A stretch of 11,832 nt of DNA from Rickettsiales bacterium (GCA_002690875.1 NZGH01000048.1:1-11832); one strand, 5' to 3'. Numbered from the stretch's first letter, positions 1 to 7,174 are shown. Notes: generated by a model not told the origin, from the letters alone. Made by a program: numbers and translations.

Positions 1-292
1 CAATTCTTTTTTCTGTATAACAAACATATAATTTTTTATTATGATTAATTATATCTAGTAACCCTCCTTGCCCAATTTCTAAAAAATTTAAGTTATGACT
101 AATTTCTTTTTTTGATTTTTCGGATAACCCTAAGTAAAAAATTTTCCCACCTTGTTCTGTTACAATCAAATCGGAATTATAAAATGTAAGCCCCCAAGGC
201 TTCGATAAATCATAAAGCTTTCTCAGCTTAAATTCTTCTGCATTGCAGTTAAGAGCTAGAAAAAAGCAAATTATTGTTAATATTTTATACAT
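1..292 (-). CDS. PQQ-dependent sugar dehydrogenase (glucose/sorbosone dehydrogenase family), N-terminal part
   Basis: This is a leftward reading frame starting at an ATG (290-292) and running off the left edge, so only about 97 residues are visible. Residues 1-18 form a hydrophobic signal peptide (MYKILTIICFFLALNCNA) with a plausible signal peptidase I site before EEF, so export to the periplasm is likely. The mature start carries the pattern of the soluble PQQ-dependent sugar dehydrogenase (GSDH) beta-propeller family: PWGLTFYNSDLIVTEQGGKI, followed by IGQGGLLDI and a Y-V-C-Y strand. Members oxidise aldoses or related sugars using PQQ, though many homologues have no proven substrate. The catalytic His/Arg positions lie in the missing part. 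It is divergent from the tRNA-Gly unit across a 56-bp gap. The family call is fairly sure; the substrate is unknown. Confidence 0.75.
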   Translation of the reverse strand, partial: MYKILTIICFFLALNCNAEEFKLRKLYDLSKPWGLTFYNSDLIVTEQGGKIFYLGLSEKSKKEISHNLNFLEIGQGGLLDIINHNKKLYVCYTEKRI

Positions 293-310
293 TTTAATGT
301 TATAAAATAT

Positions 311-339
311 TTGAATTTAAAAAACTATACATCTATAAT
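311..339 (+). promoter_or_regulatory. sigma70-type promoter of the tRNA-Gly unit
   Basis: A TTGAAT -35 box (311-316) and a perfect TATAAT -10 box (334-339) are separated by exactly 17 bp. The tRNA begins 9 bp after the -10 box, so transcription should start at or just before the mature 5' end. This is the cleanest promoter in the window. With no clear terminator after the tRNA, it may also drive the lipoprotein and phhB genes. Confidence 0.75.
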
Positions 340-348
340 TAGAATTAA

Positions 349-423
349 GCGGGTGTAGCTCAGTGGTAGAGCGAAACGTTGCCAACGTTTAGGTCGTGGG
401 TTCAATTCCCTTCACCCGCTCCA
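349..423 (+). tRNA. tRNA-Gly (anticodon GCC)
   Basis: A full cloverleaf can be folded by eye. The acceptor stem GCGGGTG (349-355) pairs with CACCCGC (413-419). The D stem is GCTC/GAGC (358-361/369-372). The anticodon stem AAACG/CGTTT encloses the loop TTGCCAA, giving anticodon GCC at 381-383. The T arm has loop TTCAATT (401-407), discriminator T at 420, and an encoded CCA at 421-423. The T stem (396-400 with 408-412) has one U-U mismatch (397/411) and one G-U pair, so it is weaker than usual. The tRNA decodes GGC and GGU glycine codons. A strong promoter lies immediately upstream, and the lipoprotein gene starts 56 bp downstream. Confidence 0.95.
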
Positions 424-479
424 AAATGCGACAATCTAAGGGTATTTTAATATTAAAAATTGTGTATTTTCTAGAAATT

Positions 480-764
480 ATGAAACTAAAGATTTTGTTA
501 ATTCTATCTTGTCTATTTTTAATAAGTTGCGAAAGCGCAAGGTACGAATATATTGATAAGAAAACCAGAATTAAAATAGTAGAAGATAAAGGCGTAGTAG
601 TGAAAAAAAGTTTTCAAGTTTATGTATCTGATATGTCAAAGAACATAGACGACTGGTATGATGCAAAAAAACAAGACGGTAAATATGTCGTTTCTAAAAA
701 GGGATTACAGCAAATTGAGATGGATGCACAAACAGATAGTGGTGGATCTGACGGAGGATATTAA
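480..764 (+). CDS. small putative lipoprotein, unknown function
   Basis: This is a 94-residue protein beginning at ATG 480. The frame is open further upstream, but that extension runs into the tRNA gene. Starting at 480 places a classic lipoprotein signal at the N-terminus: MKLKI, a hydrophobic stretch, then the lipobox L-I-S-C with the acylated Cys at residue 17. The mature part is short, charged and lysine-rich, with a likely beta-strand segment (ARYEYIDKKTRIKIVEDKG). It ends in a Gly/Ser tail, SGGSDGGY. The stop TAA abuts the ATG of phhB, and the GGAGG encoding the tail's two glycines (753-757) serves as the phhB ribosome site. I do not recognise the family. Anchoring in the inner or outer membrane is inferred from the lipobox. 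Confidence 0.75.
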   Translation: MKLKILLILSCLFLISCESARYEYIDKKTRIKIVEDKGVVVKKSFQVYVSDMSKNIDDWYDAKKQDGKYVVSKKGLQQIEMDAQTDSGGSDGGY

Positions 765-1103
765 ATGAGCGATTTAGCAAAAAAAAAATGCATTCCATGT
801 AGCGGAGATGTTCCTGCTTTAAAAGACGATGAAATAACTAAATTAAAAAAAGAACTTAAGAACTGGGAAGTAAAACAAACAGTAGATGGCTATAACTGTT
901 TAAACAAAAATATTAAGTTTGACAATTTTCTAGAAAGTTTAAACTTTATAAATAAAGTTTCTGAAGTTGCCGAGGAAGAAAATCATCACCCAGACCTTAA
1001 ATTTGGTTGGGGATATGCTGATATCACAATCTTTACACATGCTATAAAAGGCTTGTCTGAAGGTGACTTTGTTTTAGCTGCTAAGATCGATGTTATAAAT
1101 TAG
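765..1103 (+). CDS. phhB: pterin-4a-carbinolamine dehydratase (PCD/DCoH family)
   Basis: The 112-residue protein matches the PCD family in length and motifs. The active-site signature E-E-E-N-H-H-P-D lies at residues 70-77 (His74, His75, Pro76). A conserved Trp in GWGYADI and the closing block THAIKGLSEGDFVLAAKID (91-109) are also present. The enzyme dehydrates 4a-hydroxytetrahydrobiopterin so that the pterin cofactor of aromatic amino-acid hydroxylases can be recycled. No hydroxylase gene is in the window, so its partner is unknown, and lone PCD-like proteins have other proposed roles. An additional N-terminal segment, KKKCIPCSGDVPAL, is typical of bacterial members. A strong GGAGG at 753-757 sits 7 bp before the ATG. 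Translational coupling to the lipoprotein is likely because stop and start abut. The 3' end overlaps purH by 4 bp on the opposite strand. Confidence 0.92.
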   Translation: MSDLAKKKCIPCSGDVPALKDDEITKLKKELKNWEVKQTVDGYNCLNKNIKFDNFLESLNFINKVSEVAEEENHHPDLKFGWGYADITIFTHAIKGLSEGDFVLAAKIDVIN

Positions 1104-2653
1104 TGTTTAAAATTTCTACGGTTGGTAAACACCATTGAGACATTTCTTTTATTTGCTTCTTCGATAACTTCTTTATCTTTGATCGATCCACCAGGCTGGA
1201 TTATTGAAGTAACGCCTAAATCAATCAATTTCATTATACCGTCAGCAAAGGGAAAAAAAGCGTCGGAGGCTGCAACACTGCCAGCTATATCTTTTGTTGA
1301 TGTAAATTCTAAAGAGTTATCTACTGCAATTTTACAAGATGCTACTCTACTAGTTTGTCCAGCTCCAATGCCTATTGTCTTATTATTTTTAGCTATAACT
1401 ATTGCATTTGACTTTACATGTTTACAAACTCTCTCAGCAAATAATAAATCCTCAAATTCTTTATCACTTGGCTTTTTATTTGTAACAATTTTTAAATCAT
1501 CTTTATTAAGGGAAAATTCATTATTATCTTGTGATAAAAGAACACCACCTAAAATTTTATAATCTAAATTGCCTTTAATTTTAGTACTTGAAGTTTTAAT
1601 AACTCTTAAATTTTTCTTATTAGATAATGTAGAAATTGCACCTTTAGAAATATCTGGAGCTAATATTACTTCATAAAATGTTTTAACTAACTCAGATGCA
1701 AGATTTTCTTCAATTTTAAAGTTAAACGCTACAACACCCCCGAAAGCACTTTTTGGATCAGCGTTAAAGGCGTTCAAATAACTCTTAAGTCCGTCATTTT
1801 CGTAGGAACAACCGCATGGGTTATTATGTTTTATTATTGCCGTTGCAAAACCATTTTTAAATTCAGAAATTAGTTCAAAAGCATTAAATGCATCGAGGTA
1901 ATTATTATAGCTCATTTCTTTTCCCATTAGTTGATCAAAATTCGAGAAATTATTATTATTTATAACTGAGTATAGAGCACCAGTTTGATGAGGATTTTCA
2001 CCATATCTTAACTTACCAACTAATTTTCCAGATATGGTTTGTTTGTTTGGAAATTTAATTTTATTTTCTTTTGAAAACCAATTGGAAATCAACGAGTCGT
2101 AATATGCAGTTTCATTAAATGTTTCATTAGCCATTTTTTTTCTAAATTCAATACTAGTTGCTCCACCATGCATATTTAATTCTTTAATTAGATCATCATA
2201 ATAATTGATCGACGATATAACAGTTACGTCAGAAAAGTTTTTAGCGGCAGATCTTAGCATCGATGGGCCACCAATATCTATATTTTCAATCATCTCCTCA
2301 AAACTTTTGTTTTCAGATAATTTTTTTTCAAATGGATATAAATTTACTATAACGAGTTCAATATTTTTAATATTATGTTTTTTTATTTGGCCTTGATGGT
2401 TTTTGTTATCTCTAATATTTAAAATGCCACCATGTATATTAGGATGTAAGGTTTTTACTCTTCCATCCAAAATTTCAGGAAAATTTGTAAATTCAGAAAT
2501 TTCTATGCAATCATATTTTTTACTTTTTATAAATTCGTAAGTGCCTCCGGTACTAATAATTTCAATGTCATATTTTTTAATTTCTTTTAATAATTTATCT
2601 AAACCTGTTTTGTCAGATACAGATATTAAACATCTTGATATTTTTTTTGTCAT
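1100..2653 (-). CDS. purH: bifunctional AICAR formyltransferase / IMP cyclohydrolase
   Basis: This is a full-length 517-residue PurH that carries out the last two steps of purine synthesis in the cytoplasm: AICAR to FAICAR using 10-formyl-THF, then ring closure to IMP. The N-terminal cyclohydrolase (MGS-like) domain shows STGGT (34-38), DGRVKTLHP (63-71) and DIGGPSMLRSAAKN (126-139). The transformylase domain shows KLRYGENPHQ (214-223), the catalytic KHNNPCG with Lys275-His276, DPKSAFGGVVAFN (299-311), SDAFFPFADG and IIQPGGSIKD near the C-terminus. The end reads FTNRRNFKH, whereas most homologues I recall have FTGxRHFxH; this is a small local divergence. Its ATG overlaps the stop of the heparinase-like gene as ATGA (2650-2653), so translation is probably coupled. 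No terminator is visible before it meets the convergent phhB. Confidence 0.97.
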   Translation of the reverse strand: MTKKISRCLISVSDKTGLDKLLKEIKKYDIEIISTGGTYEFIKSKKYDCIEISEFTNFPEILDGRVKTLHPNIHGGILNIRDNKNHQGQIKKHNIKNIELVIVNLYPFEKKLSENKSFEEMIENIDIGGPSMLRSAAKNFSDVTVISSINYYDDLIKELNMHGGATSIEFRKKMANETFNETAYYDSLISNWFSKENKIKFPNKQTISGKLVGKLRYGENPHQTGALYSVINNNNFSNFDQLMGKEMSYNNYLDAFNAFELISEFKNGFATAIIKHNNPCGCSYENDGLKSYLNAFNADPKSAFGGVVAFNFKIEENLASELVKTFYEVILAPDISKGAISTLSNKKNLRVIKTSSTKIKGNLDYKILGGVLLSQDNNEFSLNKDDLKIVTNKKPSDKEFEDLLFAERVCKHVKSNAIVIAKNNKTIGIGAGQTSRVASCKIAVDNSLEFTSTKDIAGSVAASDAFFPFADGIMKLIDLGVTSIIQPGGSIKDKEVIEEANKRNVSMVFTNRRNFKH

Positions 2654-4296
2654 TTATTCGTTTTTTCTAGTGACCACTTAATTTTATTTAAGCTCTCATT
2701 TAATTTACCTTCAATAACTATACATTGCGACTCAATAATTTTATCGTAATTTGCGAAATAAAGGTTCTTTTCAATTTTCAAATTACTCTTATTAGTTTGA
2801 AATTTCCAACCTTGATTGTGCAAACTTAATAAAATATCACCACCTTGAGTTTGCAAAAGCTTTGTTTCTGGAACAACATGAAATCTCAGTGCATAATTTA
2901 TATTCTTATTACTTTTTTTTGTAATAATTATTAGTTCTTCTCCTAATAATTTATGTTCAAGATCATTAATAGTTATCTTTCTTTCGTAAAGACAATTATA
3001 ATTTGAGTTATATCCATTATGTCCAGCTGATACCGTAGCAAAATGCTTTGATTTCATAATATCTTTTTTATAAACTTTTAATTTTCTCTTAAGTGAATTT
3101 CCAAAATATTTTTTAATAAGTTTATTTTGTTGTGACAAACAAGAGGAGGTATCATTAATTGTAATTGTTGAGTGTGCTGCAGTAGATTGGCTTATAATAG
3201 ACAAGTTATCAGAAAAATTTTTAGCTGAACCACAATTAGTAATAATTTTTTCGCCATTATATAAAAACTCGAAAGATAGACAGCCAGATTGATAATTTTG
3301 AGATTTAAAATCCGGTGGAGGGTTATTTGCATCCATCATTAATTCAAATTTTTTAATTTTTGTATATAAATAAGAATGTGCGATGTTCTTCTTCTCAAAG
3401 TTATAATTTTTTAGTTTCAATAGTTTATTAAAGTTTTCAATATTTAATTTTTTTGATCCATTAAAAAGCGGTATCTCATTATTACTGTAGTAAAGTCCTA
3501 ATAAATTATTCCCAACGGACACGATGAGATTGTCAATAAATTCTGGAGATGTATTTTGTGAAAATATTAGAAATTCTTTCACAATAAATAGATGATGTAA
3601 TAACCAAAATTGCTCCTCAGGATCTTTGCTTAAAACAAATCCATTTTTGTCTATCATAGATTTAGCTTCAGTATTAAGATTTTTTAAAGAGACCTGAAAT
3701 AATTTTTGGTAGCCCTCGAATGTAATGCTTGTAAGAACCAAAGATATCAAGGCAAAAACTCGATCTATAGGTTTGCTTAAAAGATTGATGTTTTTATTAA
3801 GATGAAAAGATTGTTTAATAATGCTGTTGATTATTCTATTCCTAAAAACGAGATCTTCATTTCTAACAGTAAAATGCGAACAGCATATCCAAAAAATAAT
3901 TCTTTTAGATATTAAGTTTAATGCCCATGCATTCGAATTATAATTTTCGTATTTTATAAGCCATTCAAGCATTATATTTTTTATTAGCGCTTTATCTTTC
4001 TTAACATCAAATAGTGGTAACCATGAGAATGCGTTAAGTTTATCTATATTATTGTTTCCGATATTATCTAGCTTCCAAATATTTTTTGAAAATTCTTTTA
4101 TTAAATTCATTACTTTTTCATCTTGATCAATAATTTCCTGCAGTAACGGCATGTTATTCATGTCATAACTTCTAGTTGGAGGAACTACTGAAAGAGATTT
4201 ATTGTAGAGGCTAGTTGAAAAGTATATTTGTTTAATTTTTTCTTTTAGGTATTTATAAATCGAAGCAATGAAAAGATTTATAAATCTATAATTCAC
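2650..4296 (-). CDS. heparinase II/III family protein
   Basis: This is a 548-residue protein with a GTG start (4294-4296) and no good SD; the N-terminus is the least certain part. The first 300 residues are mostly helical, as in the alpha/alpha-toroid of polysaccharide lyases (for example SNAWALNLISKRIIFW at 121-136). From about 330 the heparinase II/III-like beta domain is recognisable: CLSFEFLYNGEKIITNCGSA (339-358), STAAHSTITINDTSS (371-385), NGYNSNYNCLYERKI (427-441) and LHNQGWKFQ (492-500). Family members cleave uronic-acid polysaccharides, but the substrate of the version beside purH in alphaproteobacteria is not known to me, and no signal peptide is evident. It lies 3 bp after rpe and overlaps purH by 4 bp, so it is the middle gene of the operon. 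The sequence is very AT-rich and divergent. Confidence 0.85.
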   Translation of the reverse strand: MNYRFINLFIASIYKYLKEKIKQIYFSTSLYNKSLSVVPPTRSYDMNNMPLLQEIIDQDEKVMNLIKEFSKNIWKLDNIGNNNIDKLNAFSWLPLFDVKKDKALIKNIMLEWLIKYENYNSNAWALNLISKRIIFWICCSHFTVRNEDLVFRNRIINSIIKQSFHLNKNINLLSKPIDRVFALISLVLTSITFEGYQKLFQVSLKNLNTEAKSMIDKNGFVLSKDPEEQFWLLHHLFIVKEFLIFSQNTSPEFIDNLIVSVGNNLLGLYYSNNEIPLFNGSKKLNIENFNKLLKLKNYNFEKKNIAHSYLYTKIKKFELMMDANNPPPDFKSQNYQSGCLSFEFLYNGEKIITNCGSAKNFSDNLSIISQSTAAHSTITINDTSSCLSQQNKLIKKYFGNSLKRKLKVYKKDIMKSKHFATVSAGHNGYNSNYNCLYERKITINDLEHKLLGEELIIITKKSNKNINYALRFHVVPETKLLQTQGGDILLSLHNQGWKFQTNKSNLKIEKNLYFANYDKIIESQCIVIEGKLNESLNKIKWSLEKTNK

Positions 4297-4299
4297 GTA

Positions 4300-4956
4300 T
4301 CAACAGTTTTTTAATAATTTTATATTCTCTAAAACTTTATTTTCTGAATACACCGCTGTACCCGCAACTAATACATTCGCACCAGCTTTTTTTGCTAATT
4401 TCGCAGTATCAATATTTATGCCACCATCAATTTCTACTTCTACCTCTAAATTTTCTTTATTTACTTTCTCTCTTAATATTTTTACTTTTTCTAAAACGTC
4501 AGGGATAAATTTTTGACCGGCGAATCCAGGATAAACACTCATGATCAACACAAGATCAATTTTTTTTATAATAGGTAAAACTTTATCAAGAGATACATCT
4601 GGGTTTAATGATACTCCAGCTTTTTTACCAAGTGATTTAATTTTGGATATTGCATTATCCAAATTCTTTGTTGTTTCAGGATGTATTGTAATAATGTCAG
4701 CACCAGCCTTGGAATAGGACTCTAAATATTGATCAACAGACTCAATCATTAAATGAACGTCAAAAGGTTTTGTTGAAAATTTTCTTATTTTCTCAATCAC
4801 TGGAGGTCCAAAAGTAAGATTCTTAACAAAATGACCATCCATGACATCAACGTGAATGTAATCAGCTTCAGAATTATTAAGAATTGAAATTTCTTTCTCT
4901 AGGTTAGCAAAATCTGCCGATAGAATAGACGGAGCAATCTTTATATTTTTTTTCAT
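4300..4956 (-). CDS. rpe: ribulose-phosphate 3-epimerase
   Basis: The 218-residue TIM barrel interconverts D-ribulose 5-phosphate and D-xylulose 5-phosphate in the pentose phosphate pathway. The family landmarks are in order: IAPSILSADF (7-16), HVDVMDGHFVKNLTFGP (35-51), DVHLMI (66-71), MSVYPGFAGQKF (139-150) and EIDGGIN (175-181). The metal ligands map to His35, Asp37, His68 and Asp177. The phosphate-binding loop VAGTAVY is at 197-203. SVYPGFAGQ differs from the common SVNPGFGGQ by Asn to Tyr and Gly to Ala, which looks like lineage variation rather than loss of function. It starts at ATG 4954-4956 and is the first gene of the leftward rpe > heparinase-like > purH operon. A candidate promoter lies within the T-tract of the upstream gene's terminator. 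Confidence 0.96.
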   Translation of the reverse strand: MKKNIKIAPSILSADFANLEKEISILNNSEADYIHVDVMDGHFVKNLTFGPPVIEKIRKFSTKPFDVHLMIESVDQYLESYSKAGADIITIHPETTKNLDNAISKIKSLGKKAGVSLNPDVSLDKVLPIIKKIDLVLIMSVYPGFAGQKFIPDVLEKVKILREKVNKENLEVEVEIDGGINIDTAKLAKKAGANVLVAGTAVYSENKVLENIKLLKNC

Positions 4957-4971
4957 TGAAAGTTACTCTTC

Positions 4972-4999
4972 TTTATAATCTTTCGTAAGGAAAAAACAA
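4972..4999 (-). promoter_or_regulatory. candidate promoter of the rpe operon
   Basis: On the minus strand, TTGTTT (4994-4999) and TATAAA (4972-4977) are spaced by 16 bp, upstream of the rpe ATG at 4956. The -35 box falls in the T-tract of the symporter terminator, so the two signals are interleaved. The predicted start would leave a leader of only about 8 nt, almost leaderless, which makes this only a moderate call. Confidence 0.4.
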
Positions 5000-5001
5000 A
5001 A

Positions 5002-5030
5002 AAAAAGGGCGAGATAAACTCGCCCTTTTT
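5002..5030 (-). terminator. rho-independent terminator of the symporter gene
   Basis: A perfect 12-bp stem (AAAAAGGGCGAG at 5002-5013 against CTCGCCCTTTTT at 5019-5030) closes a 5-nt loop. On the minus strand it is followed by a long T-rich run (TTTTTTTTTGTTTTTT in total), and it lies 19 bp past the symporter stop. It separates the highly GC-biased symporter gene from the downstream rpe operon. The + strand side also has five Ts, but no rightward gene leads into it. Confidence 0.93.
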
Positions 5031-5048
5031 CAAATAAAATTTAGGAAA

Positions 5049-6989
5049 TTACGCTCTTTGCGTGTCTCCAATGTCGTCTGTTAATGCAACGATTTCCTTA
5101 TCTGGAATTGTAGACATTTCCATTTTGTACGCTAGGAACCACATCATACCGACTCCTAAAGCCCAGAATAGAATTTGCCATGCCCAGATAGATGGAATTC
5201 CAAATGTCCATGTTGAATAGTCATTTGGTGAACCAAAGATATCATTACCAATAACTGCTCCAGGTCCAATTCCGAAGAATAACCAAGCTAGAGTAATTGC
5301 CCAAGCTACTGGTTTTAGACCTTGCTTAGATGCTGGTAGTCCAGCATGTTGAGCTAAGAAGTCATGGTATTTTTGTCTATGCGCTCTATCACTTGCATTT
5401 TGTGTCATTGCAGAAACGATTAAAGCTGTACCTAGGTTAAAGAACATACCCCAGAATGCAGAGTGCATTGTCCAAGGCCATCTTCCCCAAGGAAGAACGT
5501 CACCGAATAATTTGACACCAATACTTTCAGTTAACATAACAGCCACAATACCTGCTGCCATACCTAAAGTTACACCCTGTCTTGTAAAGAATGGGAAGTA
5601 GCAAACTGACATTAACGGTACCCACATTTGGAAACCGAATGCAACTGCTAGTCCACCTAAAAGGACAAGTGCATCTCTTGAGTAAGTAGCAACTAATAGT
5701 GCTGAGAAGACTATGAAAGCAACACCCAATCTTCCAAATAACTTCTGCGTTGCGTGAGAAGCTTTTGGATTTAGATATTTCTTATATAAGTCTCTAGTTA
5801 ACATTCCGCCTGCTGTTGACATATAAGCTGCACCTGTAGACTGCATAGCTGCTAAGGCACAAACTGCTAATAGACCAACAAACCACGGAGCTGCATCACC
5901 AATTGTGTTGATGTAAAAAGGAACTAAGTTCCCTTGTCCACCTTTTCCAATTGATTCAGGTAAAACATTTGCAATGTTTACTCCTGCTGCATTAACTGCT
6001 GGGTTCGCACCTAATAAATGCGCTCCCATACCTTGAGCTGCTGTAAAGAAGAATAAGATTGCACCTATTCCAAATGAAGAAGCCCAAACTTGTTGTGGTG
6101 CAAACGGTCTTGGATCTGCGTTTCCAAATGCCCACATAGTGAATGCTGGTGCAGAATGTATACCCATAAGAGCAAACATATATGTTAACACCATCACTCC
6201 AGTCCACAATCCACCAACAGGTGTTTCTTTACCAAGACCCGCTGTAAATTGTATTACTCCTGGAATTGCTAAATATGATGAGTATCCATCTTGTGTGAAT
6301 CCCCACTTCGCACCTTTTACTTTTGCGACATTAGCTAATCCTTTGTTAAGTTCAGTCCATCCGCCAACTAGATCGTAAGCGATAAAACCAACTGCTACAA
6401 TTCCAAATGCAAGTAGAACACATTGAAGTGTATCCACGTACGCCACAGCTCTTAATCCACCAGATGCTACGTAAACTAGCACCACAGCAGCTAAGACCCA
6501 TGTACCTGCAGTTACAGTAAACAGACCATCAGATAAAACGTTAAACAGTTTTCCTGAAGCTGCTAATTGTAAACCAAGGTAAGGAATTGAGAAACATAAC
6601 GCTATCACCACGGTTAAAATTCTAACACCATCACCTTTAAAGTAATCCGCTAGCATTTCACCTGGAGTAACGTAACCAAAACGTTTTCCTAATATCCACT
6701 GTCTTTTTAAGAACATAACTCCTGTAAAAGGAATTGTTATTGCGTAAAAAGATGCATATGCATATTGGAACCCGTCTCTATAAATTAATCCTGGGTGACC
6801 CATAAAGGTCCATCCAGAAAATGATGTGGCTGTTGCAGCTAAAACGAATACCCATAGCCCAAGTCTACGACCTGCTACGAAGTAATCGGTTGCTGTCTTT
6901 GCCATTTGTGCACATCTTAAACCCCAGTATACACAGTATACCCAGTATAAGATCACAAATGCTACCAGCCACGTTACTTTTGCTGACAA
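5049..6989 (-). CDS. sodium:solute symporter family (SSS) transporter
   Basis: This is a 646-residue integral membrane protein with roughly 13-15 helices, the first at about 6-26 and the last at about 603-622. SSS hallmarks are DYFVAGRRLG (35-44) after helix 1, SGGLRAVAYVDTLQ (176-189), and AAMQSTGAAYMSTAGGMLTR (380-399), the region holding the Na+-site Ser/Thr residues. It is longer than PutP or ActP (about 500-550) through extra C-terminal helices and a soluble loop at about 530-555. The start is TTG (6987-6989), chosen because AAAGGGGG lies 5 bp upstream; the first in-frame ATG (residue 29) would delete helix 1. Base composition is clearly less AT-rich than its neighbours, suggesting high expression. 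The substrate cannot be read from sequence. The nearby acs makes acetate or another carboxylate possible, but four other genes intervene. It has its own terminator and a long structured leader. Confidence 0.9.
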   Translation of the reverse strand: MSAKVTWLVAFVILYWVYCVYWGLRCAQMAKTATDYFVAGRRLGLWVFVLAATATSFSGWTFMGHPGLIYRDGFQYAYASFYAITIPFTGVMFLKRQWILGKRFGYVTPGEMLADYFKGDGVRILTVVIALCFSIPYLGLQLAASGKLFNVLSDGLFTVTAGTWVLAAVVLVYVASGGLRAVAYVDTLQCVLLAFGIVAVGFIAYDLVGGWTELNKGLANVAKVKGAKWGFTQDGYSSYLAIPGVIQFTAGLGKETPVGGLWTGVMVLTYMFALMGIHSAPAFTMWAFGNADPRPFAPQQVWASSFGIGAILFFFTAAQGMGAHLLGANPAVNAAGVNIANVLPESIGKGGQGNLVPFYINTIGDAAPWFVGLLAVCALAAMQSTGAAYMSTAGGMLTRDLYKKYLNPKASHATQKLFGRLGVAFIVFSALLVATYSRDALVLLGGLAVAFGFQMWVPLMSVCYFPFFTRQGVTLGMAAGIVAVMLTESIGVKLFGDVLPWGRWPWTMHSAFWGMFFNLGTALIVSAMTQNASDRAHRQKYHDFLAQHAGLPASKQGLKPVAWAITLAWLFFGIGPGAVIGNDIFGSPNDYSTWTFGIPSIWAWQILFWALGVGMMWFLAYKMEMSTIPDKEIVALTDDIGDTQRA

Positions 6990-7159
6990 GGTTTCCCCCT
7001 TTGTTGTTTGTTTGTTACATGTAACGTATAAAGACTAAAAAATAGTCTTTAACATTGGGGAGGAATCTCTAATAATTCAATGAATTTATCAACCCTTTAT
7101 TTCAAAGCTTTAGTGGTTATGTATTGCAATGCAACAGTATTTAGTAAGTGTTTTAAGGC
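6990..7159 (-). promoter_or_regulatory. long structured 5' leader of the symporter mRNA, possible cis-regulatory RNA
   Basis: If transcription starts just after the extended -10 box at 7166-7174, the leader is about 170 nt. In a genome with almost no spacers this is unusual. Reading the minus strand it contains: the inverted repeat TTGCA-n-TGCAA (7124-7134); TCCTCC (7059-7064), able to pair with GGGGGA of the SD region through five Watson-Crick pairs and one G-U; a 7-bp hairpin AAAGACT/AGTCTTT (7030-7050); a 12-bp palindrome GTTACATGTAAC (7014-7025); an A/C-rich linker; and the SD AAAGGGGG. I could not match it to a known riboswitch class. Confidence 0.4.
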
Positions 7160-7165
7160 TTTTTA

Positions 7166-7174
7166 ATTATATCA
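7166..7174 (-). promoter_or_regulatory. extended -10 promoter element of the symporter gene
   Basis: The minus strand reads TGATATAAT: a perfect TATAAT (7166-7171) preceded by the TG dinucleotide of an extended -10. No good -35 box is seen at 16-18 bp. Extended -10 promoters can work without one. Confidence 0.45.

Noticed and set aside
396..479. N-terminal extension of the lipoprotein starting inside the tRNA
   Set aside because: It would begin within the T arm of tRNA-Gly. Starting at 480 gives a proper lipoprotein signal peptide, so the extension is a chance open frame.
1122..2396. Rightward frames opposite purH
   Set aside because: purH is complete with all motifs on the other strand; these are shadows without recognisable content.
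5992..7024. Small frames on both strands overlapping the symporter
   Set aside because: They lie within an intact 646-codon transporter gene and have no independent support.
7030..7050. Transcription attenuator in the symporter leader
   Set aside because: The AAAGACT/AGTCTTT hairpin is AT-rich and not followed by a real U-run on the transcribed strand, so it is unlikely to terminate.
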